The notes beneath the pieces are model-generated. The model was not told the origin of the DNA, did not search any database, and worked only from the letters and a program-made list of their open reading frames with translations. DNA of 64,000 nucleotides from positions 1-64,000 of the forward strand of contig NZ_JAERRL010000003.1 in assembly GCF_016741785.1 (NCBI RefSeq), in the 5' to 3' direction. This stretch comes from Streptomyces sp. 7-21. Lineage in GTDB: Bacteria; Actinomycetota; Actinomycetes; Streptomycetales; Streptomycetaceae. Below, piece by piece: positions 9,075-17,956 of this stretch (its first letter is position 1; each line of letters starts with the position of its first letter). The position numbers were made by a program, and so were the translations under genes.

Positions 9075-10484
9075 ATGGCCAGGGAGCGACGCGGGCCGAA
9101 CGAGAAGCTGGGCGCGGTTCTCGCCCTTGCGGGAATCAGCAACGCCGGACTCGCGCGGCGCGTCAACGACCTCGGCGCGCAGCGGGGTTTGACACTGCGA
9201 TATGACAAGACGTCGGTGGCGCGGTGGGTGACGAAGGGCATGATCCCCCAGGGCGCCGCCCCGCACCTGATCGCCGCCGCGATCAGCAGCAAGCTCGGCC
9301 GCCCCGTCCCGCTGCACGAGATCGGCCTGGCCGACACCGACCCCGCACCCGAGGTCGGCCTGTCGTTCCCGCGCGATGTCGAGGCAGCCGTCGACGCGGC
9401 GACGGAGCTGTACCGCCTGGACACTGCCCCGGGCAAGGGCATCTGGCAGACCCTCGCGGGCTCGTTCGCCATCAGCGCCTACGCCACGCCGACGGCCCGC
9501 TGGCTCATCAGCCCCGCCGACGCCTCGGTCGCCCGCGAGGAGCGGAGCACCGCCTCCGGCTCCTCCCCGCGCGTGGGGCACTCGGACGTCTCCAAGCTGC
9601 GCGAGGCGGCGGAGGAGGCGCGGCGCTGGGACTCCAAGTACGGCGGCGGCGACTGGCGTTCGTCGATGGTGCCGGAGTGCCTGCGCACCGACGCGGCGCC
9701 GCTGCTGCGCGGCAGCTACAGCGACGACGTGGGCCGCTCGCTGTTCCGTGCCACCGCCGAACTGACGCGGCTGGCGGGCTGGATGGCCTTCGACACCGGC
9801 CAGCAGGAGGCGGCCCAGCGGTACTACATCCAGGCGCTGCGCCTGGCCCGGGCCGCCGCCGACGTGCCGCTGGGCGGGTACGTGCTGGCGTCGATGTCGC
9901 TCCAGGCGACCTACCGCGGCTTCGCCGACGAGGGCGTGGACCTGGCGCAGGCGGCGCTGGAGCGCAACCGCTCGCTGGCGACCGCCCGCACGATGAGCTT
10001 CTTCCGGCTCGTGGAGGCCCGCGCCCTGGCCAAGGCGAACGACGCGTCCGGCTGCGCCGCCGCGCTGTCCGCCGCCGAGAGCTGGCTGGAGCGCTCCCGG
10101 GACGGCGACGGCGACCCCAGCTGGCTCGACTTCTACACCCCCAACCGCCTGGCCGCGGACGCCGCCGAGTGCTACATGGACCTGAAGGTGCCCGGCCAGG
10201 TGCGGCGGTTCACCGAGCAGGCGCTGTCGGAGCCGACCGAGGAGTACGTCCGCTCGCACGGGCTGCGGCTGGTGGTCGCGGCCGTCGCCGAGCTGGAGTC
10301 GGGGAACCTGGACGCCGCGTGCGAGGTCGGCGCGCGGGCGCTGGAGGTCGCGGGGCGAATATCCTCCGCGCGCACCACGGACTATGTCCGCGACCTCTTC
10401 CACCGGCTCGAGCCCTACCGCAACGAACCGCCGGTCATCCAGCTGCGGGAGCAGGCTCGCAGCCTCCTGGCCGCTCCCGCATGA
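9075..10484 (+). CDS. NsdA-like / sporulation-associated TPR regulator
   Basis: About 469 aa from the ATG at 9075 (AGGGG eight bases upstream). The N-terminal 80 residues look like a degenerate helix-turn-helix ([18 protein letters not shown], then [15 protein letters not shown]). The rest is alpha-helical TPR-like sequence, for example [21 protein letters not shown] and [16 protein letters not shown]. This is the layout of the Streptomyces NsdA/NsdB family, whose studied members repress sporulation and antibiotic production; assignment to the family is by pattern, not alignment. The stop codon overlaps the ATG of lhgO (ATGA), so the two are translationally coupled. Confidence 0.8.
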   Translation: MARERRGPNEKLGAVLALAGISNAGLARRVNDLGAQRGLTLRYDKTSVARWVTKGMIPQGAAPHLIAAAISSKLGRPVPLHEIGLADTDPAPEVGLSFPRDVEAAVDAATELYRLDTAPGKGIWQTLAGSFAISAYATPTARWLISPADASVAREERSTASGSSPRVGHSDVSKLREAAEEARRWDSKYGGGDWRSSMVPECLRTDAAPLLRGSYSDDVGRSLFRATAELTRLAGWMAFDTGQQEAAQRYYIQALRLARAAADVPLGGYVLASMSLQATYRGFADEGVDLAQAALERNRSLATARTMSFFRLVEARALAKANDASGCAAALSAAESWLERSRDGDGDPSWLDFYTPNRLAADAAECYMDLKVPGQVRRFTEQALSEPTEEYVRSHGLRLVVAAVAELESGNLDAACEVGARALEVAGRISSARTTDYVRDLFHRLEPYRNEPPVIQLREQARSLLAAPA

Positions 10485-11791
10485 TGTCGCACATGACAGC
10501 GGCACGGTCTGGCGAACAGGCGGACGACGGAGAGCACGCACCAGCGGGCGGCACCGGCGGAACAGCGAAGCCGGGACGCCGCCGGTACGACTGCGACGTG
10601 CTGATCGTGGGGGGCGGCCTCGTCGGCCTCGCGACGGCGCACGCGCTGCGGGCCGCGCGCCCCGGCGCGGAGGTGCTCGTGCTGGAGAAGGAGCCCGGAC
10701 TGGCGCGCCACCAGAGCGGCCGGAACAGCGGGGTCATCCACAGCGGCGTGTACTACCGCCCCGGCTCGCTCAAGGCACGGTTCGCGGTGCGCGGGCAGGA
10801 GGCGCTGAAGAGGTTCTGCGCGGAGCACGGCGTCCAGCACGCCGTGACCGGCAAGCTGATCGTGGCGACGGCCGCGGCGGAGCTGCCGGTGCTCGCCGAA
10901 CTGGCCCGGCGGGGCCGGAGCAACGGGGTGCCCGTCACGGAGGTCGGTCCGGCGCAGATCGAGCGGCGCGAGCCGGGCGTGCGCCGCGCGCGTGCCGGGC
11001 TGCTGGTGGAGACGACGGGTGTGGCCGACTTCCCCGGCGTGGCGCGGGCGCTGGCGCGCGCGAGCGGCGCGCACGTCCGGTACGGCGCCGAGGTGGTGGC
11101 CGTGGACCGGCGGCCGGGGCTGGGGGTCGCGGTGCGCACGGCGCCCGACGGGCGGACCGTGCGGGCGCGCGTGCTGGTGAACTGCGCCGGGCTGCACGCC
11201 GACCGGATCGCGCGGCTGGCCGGTGACGAGCCGCGGCTGCGGATCGTGCCGTTCCGGGGCGAGTTCTACCGGCTGCGGCCGCTGGCGTCCGGGCTGGTGC
11301 GCGGCCCGGTGTACCCGGTGCCCGACCCGGCGTTCCCGTTCCTGGGGGTGCACGCCACAACCGGGCTCGACGGCGAGGTGCACCTGGGGCCCAACGCGGT
11401 GCTCGCGCTGGCGCGCGAGGGCTACGACTGGCGCACGGTGCGGCCCGGTGAGCTGGCGCACACGCTGGCGTACCCGGGGGTGTGGCGCCTGGCCGCGCGC
11501 CACTGGCGGGCGGGCGCGGGCGAGCTGCGCCGTTCGCTGTCGCGGCGCGCCTTCGCCCGGGCCGTGCGGCGGCTGCTGCCGGACGTGACCGAGGCGGACC
11601 TGCTGCCCTCGCCCGCCGGGGTGCGGGCGCAGGCGGTGACGCCCGACGGCAGGCTCGTGGACGACTTCCGCTTCGCCACGGCCCCGCACACGGTGCACGT
11701 GCTGAACGCTCCCTCCCCGGCCGCCACCGCGTGCCTGCCGATCGGCGAGGAGATCGCGCGCCGGGCGCTCACGGTCGGGGGCGTGGGCTGA
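10481..11791 (+). CDS. lhgO: L-2-hydroxyglutarate oxidase
   Basis: 436 aa, DAO-type flavoenzyme. The FAD-binding motif is [18 protein letters not shown], followed by the family hallmark [20 protein letters not shown], which is diagnostic for LhgO/L2HGDH. Further matches are [16 protein letters not shown] and the C-terminal [15 protein letters not shown]. It oxidises L-2-hydroxyglutarate to 2-oxoglutarate, passing electrons to the respiratory chain. The start ATG overlaps the stop codon of the NsdA-like gene, the first in-frame Met after a long open frame that is otherwise a shadow of that gene. A roughly 40-residue polar head precedes the Rossmann fold, longer than usual. Confidence 0.92.
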   Translation: MMSHMTAARSGEQADDGEHAPAGGTGGTAKPGRRRYDCDVLIVGGGLVGLATAHALRAARPGAEVLVLEKEPGLARHQSGRNSGVIHSGVYYRPGSLKARFAVRGQEALKRFCAEHGVQHAVTGKLIVATAAAELPVLAELARRGRSNGVPVTEVGPAQIERREPGVRRARAGLLVETTGVADFPGVARALARASGAHVRYGAEVVAVDRRPGLGVAVRTAPDGRTVRARVLVNCAGLHADRIARLAGDEPRLRIVPFRGEFYRLRPLASGLVRGPVYPVPDPAFPFLGVHATTGLDGEVHLGPNAVLALAREGYDWRTVRPGELAHTLAYPGVWRLAARHWRAGAGELRRSLSRRAFARAVRRLLPDVTEADLLPSPAGVRAQAVTPDGRLVDDFRFATAPHTVHVLNAPSPAATACLPIGEEIARRALTVGGVG

Positions 11792-11810
11792 GGCCGCGCG
11801 CGGGCGGCCG

Positions 11811-13334
11811 TCAGCGTTCGAAGGCGCGCAGCCGCAACCGGGCGCCGTCCGCCTCCTGTTCACGCTCCGGCGCGGGCGCCTGCGTGAGCAGGTACAGCTG
11901 GTGCGTGTCCGAGGCCACCACGGCGGCCGAGGTGGACCGTCCGCGCGGCAGCGGCACCGAGCCCGCGGGCAGTTCCGTGCCGTCGTCCGGGTCGAGCCAC
12001 GACAGGTGGAGCCGGTTGTCCTCGGCCTGGCCGACGAGCGGCATGCCGTTGGCGTCCATGCCGAACAGCTGGCTGGAGCCGGGCAGCAGCGTCTGCCACA
12101 CCGGCTCGCCGTCGGTGAGGCGGTAGGCGGTGAACGCGCGCTGCCCGTCGGGCCGTTCGCCGGGCTCGGCGACGACCAGCGCGTCACCGGCCAGCGCGGT
12201 CGCGTCCGGCTCGGTGCCGGGCAGCCGCCACATCTCCTCCCCGTTCTCGGAGAACGCCACCAGGTCGCCGTCCAGCAGCAGCACGACCGGATTGGCGGCG
12301 ACCACGCGCAGCTCCGGCAGGCCGGCGGCGCCGTCGAGCGCGTGGTGCCACTGCGCCTCGCCGGTGTCGGCGTCGTAGGCGGTGAGCTGGAGCACCCCGC
12401 CCCCGGCTTCGTCCCTGTCTGTGTCCCTGTCTGTGTCCCTGTCCGTGTCCCCGTCCCCGGCCCTGTCCTCGCCGTCGTCCGCCGTCCCGCCGCACTCGGC
12501 CACGCCGATCAGGCGCGGCACCCGCGGGCTGACGGTCATCAAGCGCGGCACGGCGTCCTCCCCGCAGCCCGGCAGGCCACCGGCCGGCGGCGGGGGCGGG
12601 CCCAGCGCCTCGCCGGTCCCGGTGGCGAAGCGGTGGAACGCCCCGACCGCGCCCGCGGCGTCGAGGCTGACGGAGACGGTCCCGGCGCCGACGGTCACGG
12701 TCACGTCGGCGGGCGCGACGGTCTCCCCCTCGTCCTGGTCCTGCTGCTGGTCCCGGTTCGCGCCGGAGTGCTCGTTGCGGTCCGCGTCCCCGCCGTCTTC
12801 CTGGCCCTCCGGGTCTGCTGGGCCTTCTGTGTCTTCTGGGTCTGCTGTGCCCGCCGCGGCCAGGTCGGTCCACCACCACACCACCCCGGCCCGCGTGTCC
12901 ACCGCCGCCAGCAGCGTGCAGCCGCCGCTGCCGCCGTACAGCACCGCCCCGATGCCCTCGTCACTGACGGCCTCGCTCGCCGCGCACGGCGCGCCCGCGC
13001 CCTCGGGCGGCTCGACCTGCCACAGTTCGGTGCCGTCCGTGGCGTCGTAGCCGGTGACGCCCGCCGCGGACACCCGCGTCACCGCGTTCTCCCCCACCCA
13101 CAGCCGCGGCATGGCCGCCGCCTCGTCCAGGCCGCCGTCGACGTCGGGCACGCGCCAGGCTTCGGCCAGCTCCTCCGGCGTCCCGGACGCCGCCCGCGAG
13201 GCGCCCGCCGCCGGAACCGCGTCGCTGGCGCCCGCGTCCTCGCGCACCGAGACCACGACCCCCGCGGTCAGCAGCGCCAGCAGGCCCACGCACCCGATGG
13301 CCCAGAAGGCTATGCGGTCCTCTCCCCTCGCCAT
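11811..13334 (-). CDS. Membrane-anchored beta-propeller (PQQ-like repeat) protein
   Basis: About 507 aa. The start at 13334 is fixed by GGGGAG seven bases upstream and is followed by a single hydrophobic helix (residues about 10-30, WAIGCVGLLALLTAGVVVSV), so the bulk lies outside the cell. The external part has repeated Trp-containing blades: YDATDGTELWQVEPP, YDADTGEAQWHHALD, YRLTDGEPVWQTLLP. An acidic insert contains the run DTDRDTDRDTDRD, encoded by a 12-bp tandem repeat. Enzymatic PQQ residues are not evident, so a binding or assembly role is more likely. It is divergent from trmB with about 140 bases between. Confidence 0.8.
   Translation of the reverse strand: MARGEDRIAFWAIGCVGLLALLTAGVVVSVREDAGASDAVPAAGASRAASGTPEELAEAWRVPDVDGGLDEAAAMPRLWVGENAVTRVSAAGVTGYDATDGTELWQVEPPEGAGAPCAASEAVSDEGIGAVLYGGSGGCTLLAAVDTRAGVVWWWTDLAAAGTADPEDTEGPADPEGQEDGGDADRNEHSGANRDQQQDQDEGETVAPADVTVTVGAGTVSVSLDAAGAVGAFHRFATGTGEALGPPPPPAGGLPGCGEDAVPRLMTVSPRVPRLIGVAECGGTADDGEDRAGDGDTDRDTDRDTDRDEAGGGVLQLTAYDADTGEAQWHHALDGAAGLPELRVVAANPVVLLLDGDLVAFSENGEEMWRLPGTEPDATALAGDALVVAEPGERPDGQRAFTAYRLTDGEPVWQTLLPGSSQLFGMDANGMPLVGQAEDNRLHLSWLDPDDGTELPAGSVPLPRGRSTSAAVVASDTHQLYLLTQAPAPEREQEADGARLRLRAFER
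12406..12462. repeat. 12-bp tandem repeat coding DTDR units
   Basis: The unit GTCCCTGTCTGT (plus strand) is repeated about four times with decay at one end, encoding Asp-Thr-Asp-Arg on the minus strand inside the beta-propeller gene. Likely to vary in copy number between strains. Confidence 0.75.
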
Positions 13335-13477
13335 GCCGACTCCCCACGTCCCCCGTGGCGCTTGGCCCCACGCCGCGCCTGCGCGCCGTGTCCGTCGCTT
13401 CGTCCGTTCTTTCGGTCTTCGACGCCCCCACGGCGGCCGCTGGTTCCGTGCACGGCGCACGTACCATGGGGGACGCT

Positions 13478-14284
13478 GTGACTGAGAACGTATCGAACGT
13501 CGTGGATGCGGACGGACGGCCCACGATGTTCCCGCCAGGAGCCGGTCCTTCGGCCAGGCCCGCGGGGGACGCGCGTGAGGCGTTCCGCGGGCGTGTCCGC
13601 ACCTTCGAGCCCCGGCGCAGCCGGGTCACCACCGCCCAGCGGCGCGCGCTGCTGCGGCTGTGGCCGGTGTGGGGCCTGGAGATCGACGGCCGGACGCGGC
13701 TGGACCTCGACGAGCTGTTCGGCGGCCTGCCCGTCGTGCTGGAGATCGGCTTCGGCATGGGCGAGGCCACCGCCGAGATGGCCGCGGCCGACCCGCACAC
13801 CGGCATCCTCGCCTCGGACGTGCACACCCCCGGCCAGGGCAACCTGCTGCGGCTGGCGGAGCAGCGCGGGCTGACGAACGTGCGGGTCGCCAACGGCGAC
13901 GCCGTGCTGCTGCTGCGCGAGATGCTGCCGCCCGCCTCGCTGGCGGGCGTGCGGGTGTTCTTCCCCGACCCGTGGCCGAAGAAGCGGCACCACAAGCGGC
14001 GGCTGATCCAGCCGGAGTTCGTCGAGCTGGCCGCCTCGCGCATGCGGCCGGGCGCGCTGCTGCACTGCGCCACGGACTGGGAGCCGTACGCGGAGCAGAT
14101 GCTCCAGGTGCTCTCCGCGAGCCCGTCGCTGGAGAACACCGTGCCCGGCGGCGGCTACGCGCCCCGCCCGGCGGACCGGCCCATGACCCGGTTCGAGCGG
14201 CAGGGCCTCGCCAAGGGGCACGTCGTCCGTGACCTGCTGTTCCGCCGTGTGCACCGGCCGGCCGAAGACGGCGCGGACGGCTGA
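13478..14284 (+). CDS. trmB: tRNA (guanine-N7-)-methyltransferase
   Basis: 268 aa from the GTG at 13478, preceded by GGGGGA; an ATG at 13466 is in frame but lacks a ribosome binding site. The SAM motif is LEIGFGMGEATAEMA and the TrmB signature is FPDPWPKKRHHKRRLI, followed by CATDWEPYAEQM and the C-terminal MTRFERQGLAKGH. The enzyme makes m7G46 in the variable loop of tRNAs. The N-terminal 50 residues are a variable actinobacterial extension. It is likely an independent transcription unit, with the PrsW gene starting 55 bases downstream. Confidence 0.95.
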   Translation: MTENVSNVVDADGRPTMFPPGAGPSARPAGDAREAFRGRVRTFEPRRSRVTTAQRRALLRLWPVWGLEIDGRTRLDLDELFGGLPVVLEIGFGMGEATAEMAAADPHTGILASDVHTPGQGNLLRLAEQRGLTNVRVANGDAVLLLREMLPPASLAGVRVFFPDPWPKKRHHKRRLIQPEFVELAASRMRPGALLHCATDWEPYAEQMLQVLSASPSLENTVPGGGYAPRPADRPMTRFERQGLAKGHVVRDLLFRRVHRPAEDGADG

Positions 14285-14339
14285 GCGCCCGCCCCGGCAC
14301 GCCTGTCGGCGGCCGGAGGCAGGCCGTAAAGTCAGGTAA

Positions 14340-15803
14340 GTGCCGTCCCCTCCCCTCGCCGGTGGCCGACCGCGGCGGACCCTGGCCATCGGCGCGCCGC
14401 TGGTGGCCTGCGCACTGGTCGTGCTGGTTCTGGTGCGCCGTGAGACTGGCGGCGACGGGTTCGCGGCCGGGCTCGGCCTGGCGGCGCTGCCCGTGCCGTT
14501 CCTGCTGGGCGTCTTCGCCTGGCTCGACGGCGTGACGCGCAAGCCGTGGCGGACGCTGGCGTTCTCCTTCGCGTGGGGCGCGGGCGCGGCCACGCTGCTG
14601 TCGCTGCTGTGCAACGGCCTGCTGGTGGGCGCGCTGACCGGGCGGGAGGCGCAGCTCGCGCCGCTGGGCGCGGACGCGCTGGACACCCTGGAGCTGACGG
14701 TCATCGCGCCGGTCGTGGAGGAGTCGGCGAAGGCGGTCGCCGTGGCGCTGCTGTTCCTGTGCGCGCGGCCGTGGTTTGACGGCGTGCTGGCGGGCGTCAC
14801 GGCGGCGGGCGTCACGGCCACGGGCTTCGCGTTCACGGAGAACGTGCTGTACCTGGGGAGCGCCGTGGCCTACGACGTGTCCTACGAGCGGCTGGGGCTG
14901 GACGGCGGGGCGACGCTGGCCGCGTTCTTCGTGCGGGTGGTGCTGGCGCCGTTCGCGCACCCGATGTTCACGGCGGTGACGGGCGTGGCGATCGGCCTGG
15001 CCGCCTCGTGGCGGCCGCGCGGCCGGGCCGGGCGGTGGGGCAGGGCGCTGCTGCCGCCGCTGGGGCTGGCGGGGGCGATGGGGCTGCACTCGGCGTGGAA
15101 CGCCTCGACTGCGCTGAGCCTGTGGGGGTTCGCGGCCGTCTACGCGCTGCTGATGCTGCCCGTGTTCGCGTCGCTGGCGTGGCTGGCGGCCTGGTCGCGC
15201 CAGCGCGAGCTGCGGGTGGTGCGGCGCGTGCTGCCCGCGTACGCGCGTGCGGGCTGGCTGGCGCCGGACGAGCCGCGCGCGCTCGGCTCGCCGCGCGGGC
15301 GGGCGCTGGCGCGGCGGCTGGCACGGCAGCAGCACGGGCTGGCCGGGCTGCGGGCGGCCGTGGGCTACCAGGCGGCGGCCGGAAGCGTGGCGGTGCTGCG
15401 GTGGCGGGCCAGCCACGGGCACGTGCCGGACTTCGCCGCGCGGGAACGCGAGCTGCTGGCGCGGCTGTGGCGCCACCGCGCGCTGGCGGGCCCGGCGACG
15501 GCCGAGGCGGCGCGCTGGGGGGCGGGCCCCGGCGGCGGGCCCGCCGCGCGGCCGGCCGGGCGGGCGCGTGCGGCGGCGTCAGCGCAGCGCGATGCGGAGC
15601 CCTTCGTTGCGGCGGGCGTGGGCGAGCAGCCACTGCCGCTCCTCGGGGCGGAGCTGGCCGGGGAGGTTGAAGCCGATCAGGTCGATGCGGGGGCTGACGT
15701 CGAGGAAGTCGAGCAGCCGGGCGACCGTGAAGCCGGTGGAGGCGTCGGCGGCCCAGCGGGGCTCGCCGATGAGCGCGGGGTCGCGGACCGGCCGGCTCAG
15801 TGA
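14340..15803 (+). CDS. PrsW-family intramembrane metalloprotease
   Basis: 487 aa as an open frame, GTG start with a weak GGTAAG upstream. It has about nine hydrophobic helices and the PrsW catalytic elements: EESAK (with VVEESAKAV), FAFTENVLYL, and the His-containing APFAHPMFTAVTG and GLHSAWNAS. PrsW homologues cleave anti-sigma factors in the membrane. The frame runs on through about 75 residues of Ala/Gly-rich sequence that is only the antisense shadow of the next gene, and stops 225 bases inside it. Either the native stop was lost or the C-terminal tail is a late extension; the conserved part ends near 15560. Confidence 0.85.
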   Translation: MPSPPLAGGRPRRTLAIGAPLVACALVVLVLVRRETGGDGFAAGLGLAALPVPFLLGVFAWLDGVTRKPWRTLAFSFAWGAGAATLLSLLCNGLLVGALTGREAQLAPLGADALDTLELTVIAPVVEESAKAVAVALLFLCARPWFDGVLAGVTAAGVTATGFAFTENVLYLGSAVAYDVSYERLGLDGGATLAAFFVRVVLAPFAHPMFTAVTGVAIGLAASWRPRGRAGRWGRALLPPLGLAGAMGLHSAWNASTALSLWGFAAVYALLMLPVFASLAWLAAWSRQRELRVVRRVLPAYARAGWLAPDEPRALGSPRGRALARRLARQQHGLAGLRAAVGYQAAAGSVAVLRWRASHGHVPDFAARERELLARLWRHRALAGPATAEAARWGAGPGGGPAARPAGRARAAASAQRDAEPFVAAGVGEQPLPLLGAELAGEVEADQVDAGADVEEVEQPGDREAGGGVGGPAGLADERGVADRPAQ

Positions 15804-16823
15804 GCGGTCGCCGACGCACTTCTGGGCGCCGGGCACGAGCCGGTGGCGGATGGCCTGGCGCCACTGCGCGGGCTTGTCGCCGAAGACGAGGCGGATGTCG
15901 GCCTTGCGGCGCCAGCAGCCGGGCGACTCGGTGCGGTGCGAGACGGCGTGCAGGTCCAGGCGGGTGCCGGTGCTGGCGTGGTCGAGGCGGAAGGAGTCGA
16001 CGCGGACGACGAGGTCGTAGGAGTCGATCTCCTCGCCCAGGTCGCTGCCGCGTATGTCCTCGGCGTTGGCGACGACGCAGACGCCGCGGCCCTTCAGGCG
16101 GGTGCGCAGGGCGCCGACGCCGATGGGCTCGGCGCCGCCCAGGAGCGGGTCGTCGGTGCGGCCGGAGTCCGCCAGGCGGCAGTAGGTGGCGTAGGCGGCG
16201 GCCAGGCGCTGGCTGTCGGGGTCGGCGGCGGAGCCCGCGGCGAGGCGGCGTTCGACGGCGCGGGCGAGGATCGCGGGGACGTCGTGGGCGAGCTGCTCGG
16301 TGAGGCGCTCCTCGGGGAGGATGCGGCTGGCCTCGGCGAGGGCGGCCCACTTCTCCCGCAGCAGGCTGAGGCGCTCGCGTATCTCGGGTATGCCCTTGCC
16401 GGGGCCGCCCGCGAGCGCCTGGTAGCGCTCGTAGGCGTCGATGGCGTCCTTGTCGCGGCCCTCGGACTCGGCGGTCTGGCCGCGCAGCCGCCAGGCGCCG
16501 CGGGACCTGGCGCGCAGGGCGATCGCGGTGTCGGCGACGCGTCGGGCCAGGCGGGTCTCCTCGGCGGCCACGGCGGCGTCGCCGACGCGCAGCAGCGCCT
16601 CGAAGGTGCGGGCCTGGGAGGGTTCGCTCGCGGTGTGCTCGACGACGAGGGCCGCGATGGCGGTGACGAGCTTCGTGCGCTTGGGGCCTGGCGGCTTGGT
16701 GAGTCCGGCCGTGTAGGAGGCGCACTCTCGGACGCATGCGGTGAGGAGATCTTCGGCCCGCGCCACGCTGCCCGGCCGCAGCCTGGCCAGTCCCGCCCAG
16801 GACTTTCTCATGTTCTCGACCAT
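15579..16823 (-). CDS. Glycosyltransferase family 29 (sialyltransferase-like) protein with helical repeat head
   Basis: 414 aa. Residues 1-190 are alpha-helical, TPR-like (DAIDAYERYQALAGG). From about 238 there is a GT29-like fold: GVCVVANAEDIRGSDLGEEI, DSYDLVVRVDSFRLDHASTG and LHAVSH correspond to the L-sialyl-motif region of CMP-sialic-acid transferases, and STGFTVARLLDFLDV plus IDLIGFNL correspond to the later motif. GT29 is best known from animals, and bacterial members are mostly uncharacterised, so the donor sugar is not known. It overlaps the convergent PrsW frame by 225 bases. Start ATG at 16823, with an inner Met four codons on. Confidence 0.75.
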   Translation of the reverse strand: MVENMRKSWAGLARLRPGSVARAEDLLTACVRECASYTAGLTKPPGPKRTKLVTAIAALVVEHTASEPSQARTFEALLRVGDAAVAAEETRLARRVADTAIALRARSRGAWRLRGQTAESEGRDKDAIDAYERYQALAGGPGKGIPEIRERLSLLREKWAALAEASRILPEERLTEQLAHDVPAILARAVERRLAAGSAADPDSQRLAAAYATYCRLADSGRTDDPLLGGAEPIGVGALRTRLKGRGVCVVANAEDIRGSDLGEEIDSYDLVVRVDSFRLDHASTGTRLDLHAVSHRTESPGCWRRKADIRLVFGDKPAQWRQAIRHRLVPGAQKCVGDRSLSRPVRDPALIGEPRWAADASTGFTVARLLDFLDVSPRIDLIGFNLPGQLRPEERQWLLAHARRNEGLRIALR

Positions 16824-16956
16824 TCCGCGCCCAACAGGTCAGTACGTGACCCGTAGACGCACTCGGAGTGAACGCTTCCTGACGTGTCTTGGACGATAGC
16901 CGTCCGTCCGTTTCACCTCTGGCGCGGGGAGCGGCCGGACCGTAGCGTCGGTGAGC

Positions 16957-17523
16957 ATGTTCACCGCGCACGAACAGCAGCTTCGTGAACGGTTTTCCGC
17001 CGCTCCGCTGAGCCCTCCGCCGCCGCCGTGGCGCCCCAGCGTGGCCAGGCCGATCGGCGGCCTGCTGGGCATCGGCTTCGCGGCCGACCCGGGCACGGGG
17101 CACGATCTGGTCATGGCCGTCTCCCAGGGCGGGCACGGGGTGTTCGACAGCGTGACGGGCGCCGTCCTGGCCCGCGACCGCGATCCGGACCGGGACGTCG
17201 CCGAGCCCTCCGGCGCCAGCCTCACCTGCCCCGGCCTGGGCCCGCTGGCGGGCACGGAGGTCCGCATCGCCGGTCTCCACGGCGGCGGGCTGCACGCCAC
17301 GACGCGGGACGGCTGGACGATCGACGTGGTCAGCCCGCAGTGGCCGCACCAGCGGGTGCTGCTGAGCACGGACGGCGGCCTCTACCACGGCCCGGCGGGC
17401 CGCGACTGGTGGCTGGTGCACGAGACGACCCACGCCGCCCTGCGCACCTGCGGCTTCTCCCCCTCCGGCCTGACTTTGGCCATCGCCACCGCAGGCGTTC
17501 TGCTGCTGTACACCCGTGCGTAG
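16957..17523 (+). CDS. Conserved hypothetical protein
   Basis: 188 aa, no membrane segment or signal peptide. Pro-rich after residue 20, then short beta-strand-like segments (IGGLLGIGFAADPGTGHDLVMA, VFDSVTGAVLARDRD, TRDGWTIDVVSP, LYHGPAGRDWWLVHE). The repeating short strands suggest a small beta-propeller-like or sandwich fold, but I do not recognise a family. The start is taken at ATG 16957; a GTG two codons earlier is equally open. Its stop codon overlaps the start region of the MerR gene, suggesting co-transcription. Confidence 0.6.
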   Translation: MFTAHEQQLRERFSAAPLSPPPPPWRPSVARPIGGLLGIGFAADPGTGHDLVMAVSQGGHGVFDSVTGAVLARDRDPDRDVAEPSGASLTCPGLGPLAGTEVRIAGLHGGGLHATTRDGWTIDVVSPQWPHQRVLLSTDGGLYHGPAGRDWWLVHETTHAALRTCGFSPSGLTLAIATAGVLLLYTRA

Positions 17524-17533
17524 CCTGGGAGGA

Positions 17534-17920
17534 GTGAGAATCGGAGAGCTGGCCGAGCGCGCGGGGGTCTCCCCGAGAGCGCTGCGCTACTACGAACAGC
17601 AGGGCCTGCTGTCGCCGTCACGGGACGCCAACGGCTACCGGGTCTACGACGACCACGCCCTGGTCCTGGCACGCAACATCAAGCGGATGCTGGCGGTCGG
17701 GCTGACCACCGAGGACGTGCGGGAGCACCTGGAGCGGGGCTGCCTGGACAAGCCGCTGGAGGAGACGCCCCGGTGCGCGCCGGAGCTGCACACCGTGCAG
17801 CGGCGACTCGCAGGGCTCGACGAGCGGATCGAACGGCTGCTGCGCCAGCGGGAGCTGCTCGCCCGCCACAGCGCCGAGGTCGAGCGGGAGCTGGCGGCGC
17901 CGGAGGGGTCCGCGGCTTGA
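17534..17920 (+). CDS. MerR-family transcriptional regulator
   Basis: 128 aa. MerR winged helix at residues 1-70: RIGELAERAGVSPRALRYYE, then the wing YRVYDDHAL. A long dimerisation helix follows (LHTVQRRLAGLDERIERLLRQRELL). The C-terminus is short, with Cys residues at GCLDK and PRCAPEL but no classic metal-site pattern, so the effector is unknown. The start is either GTG 17534, where GGGAGG lies too close, or GTG 17516; a leaderless transcript is possible. The operator-like palindrome downstream at 17914-17949 and the MFS gene that follows make it the likely activator of that exporter. Confidence 0.85.
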   Translation: MRIGELAERAGVSPRALRYYEQQGLLSPSRDANGYRVYDDHALVLARNIKRMLAVGLTTEDVREHLERGCLDKPLEETPRCAPELHTVQRRLAGLDERIERLLRQRELLARHSAEVERELAAPEGSAA

Positions 17921-17949
17921 CCTTGACGCTAGCGTCAGGGTCCTACCGT
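17914..17949 (+). promoter_or_regulatory. MerR-type operator-promoter of the MFS gene
   Basis: A TTGACC -35 box (17917-17922) and a TACCGT -10 box (17944-17949) are separated by an over-long spacer of about 20 bases that contains the perfect 14-bp palindrome TGACGCTAGCGTCA (17924-17937). This is the MerR activator geometry. The ATG of the transporter is seven bases beyond the -10, so the transcript is probably leaderless. A near copy exists at 54169-54201. Confidence 0.75.
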
Positions 17950-17956
17950 CCGGGCC

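Noticed and set aside
9224..10480. Upstream extension of the lhgO frame
   Set aside because: Shadow of the NsdA-like gene; the coupled ATG at 10481 gives the family length.
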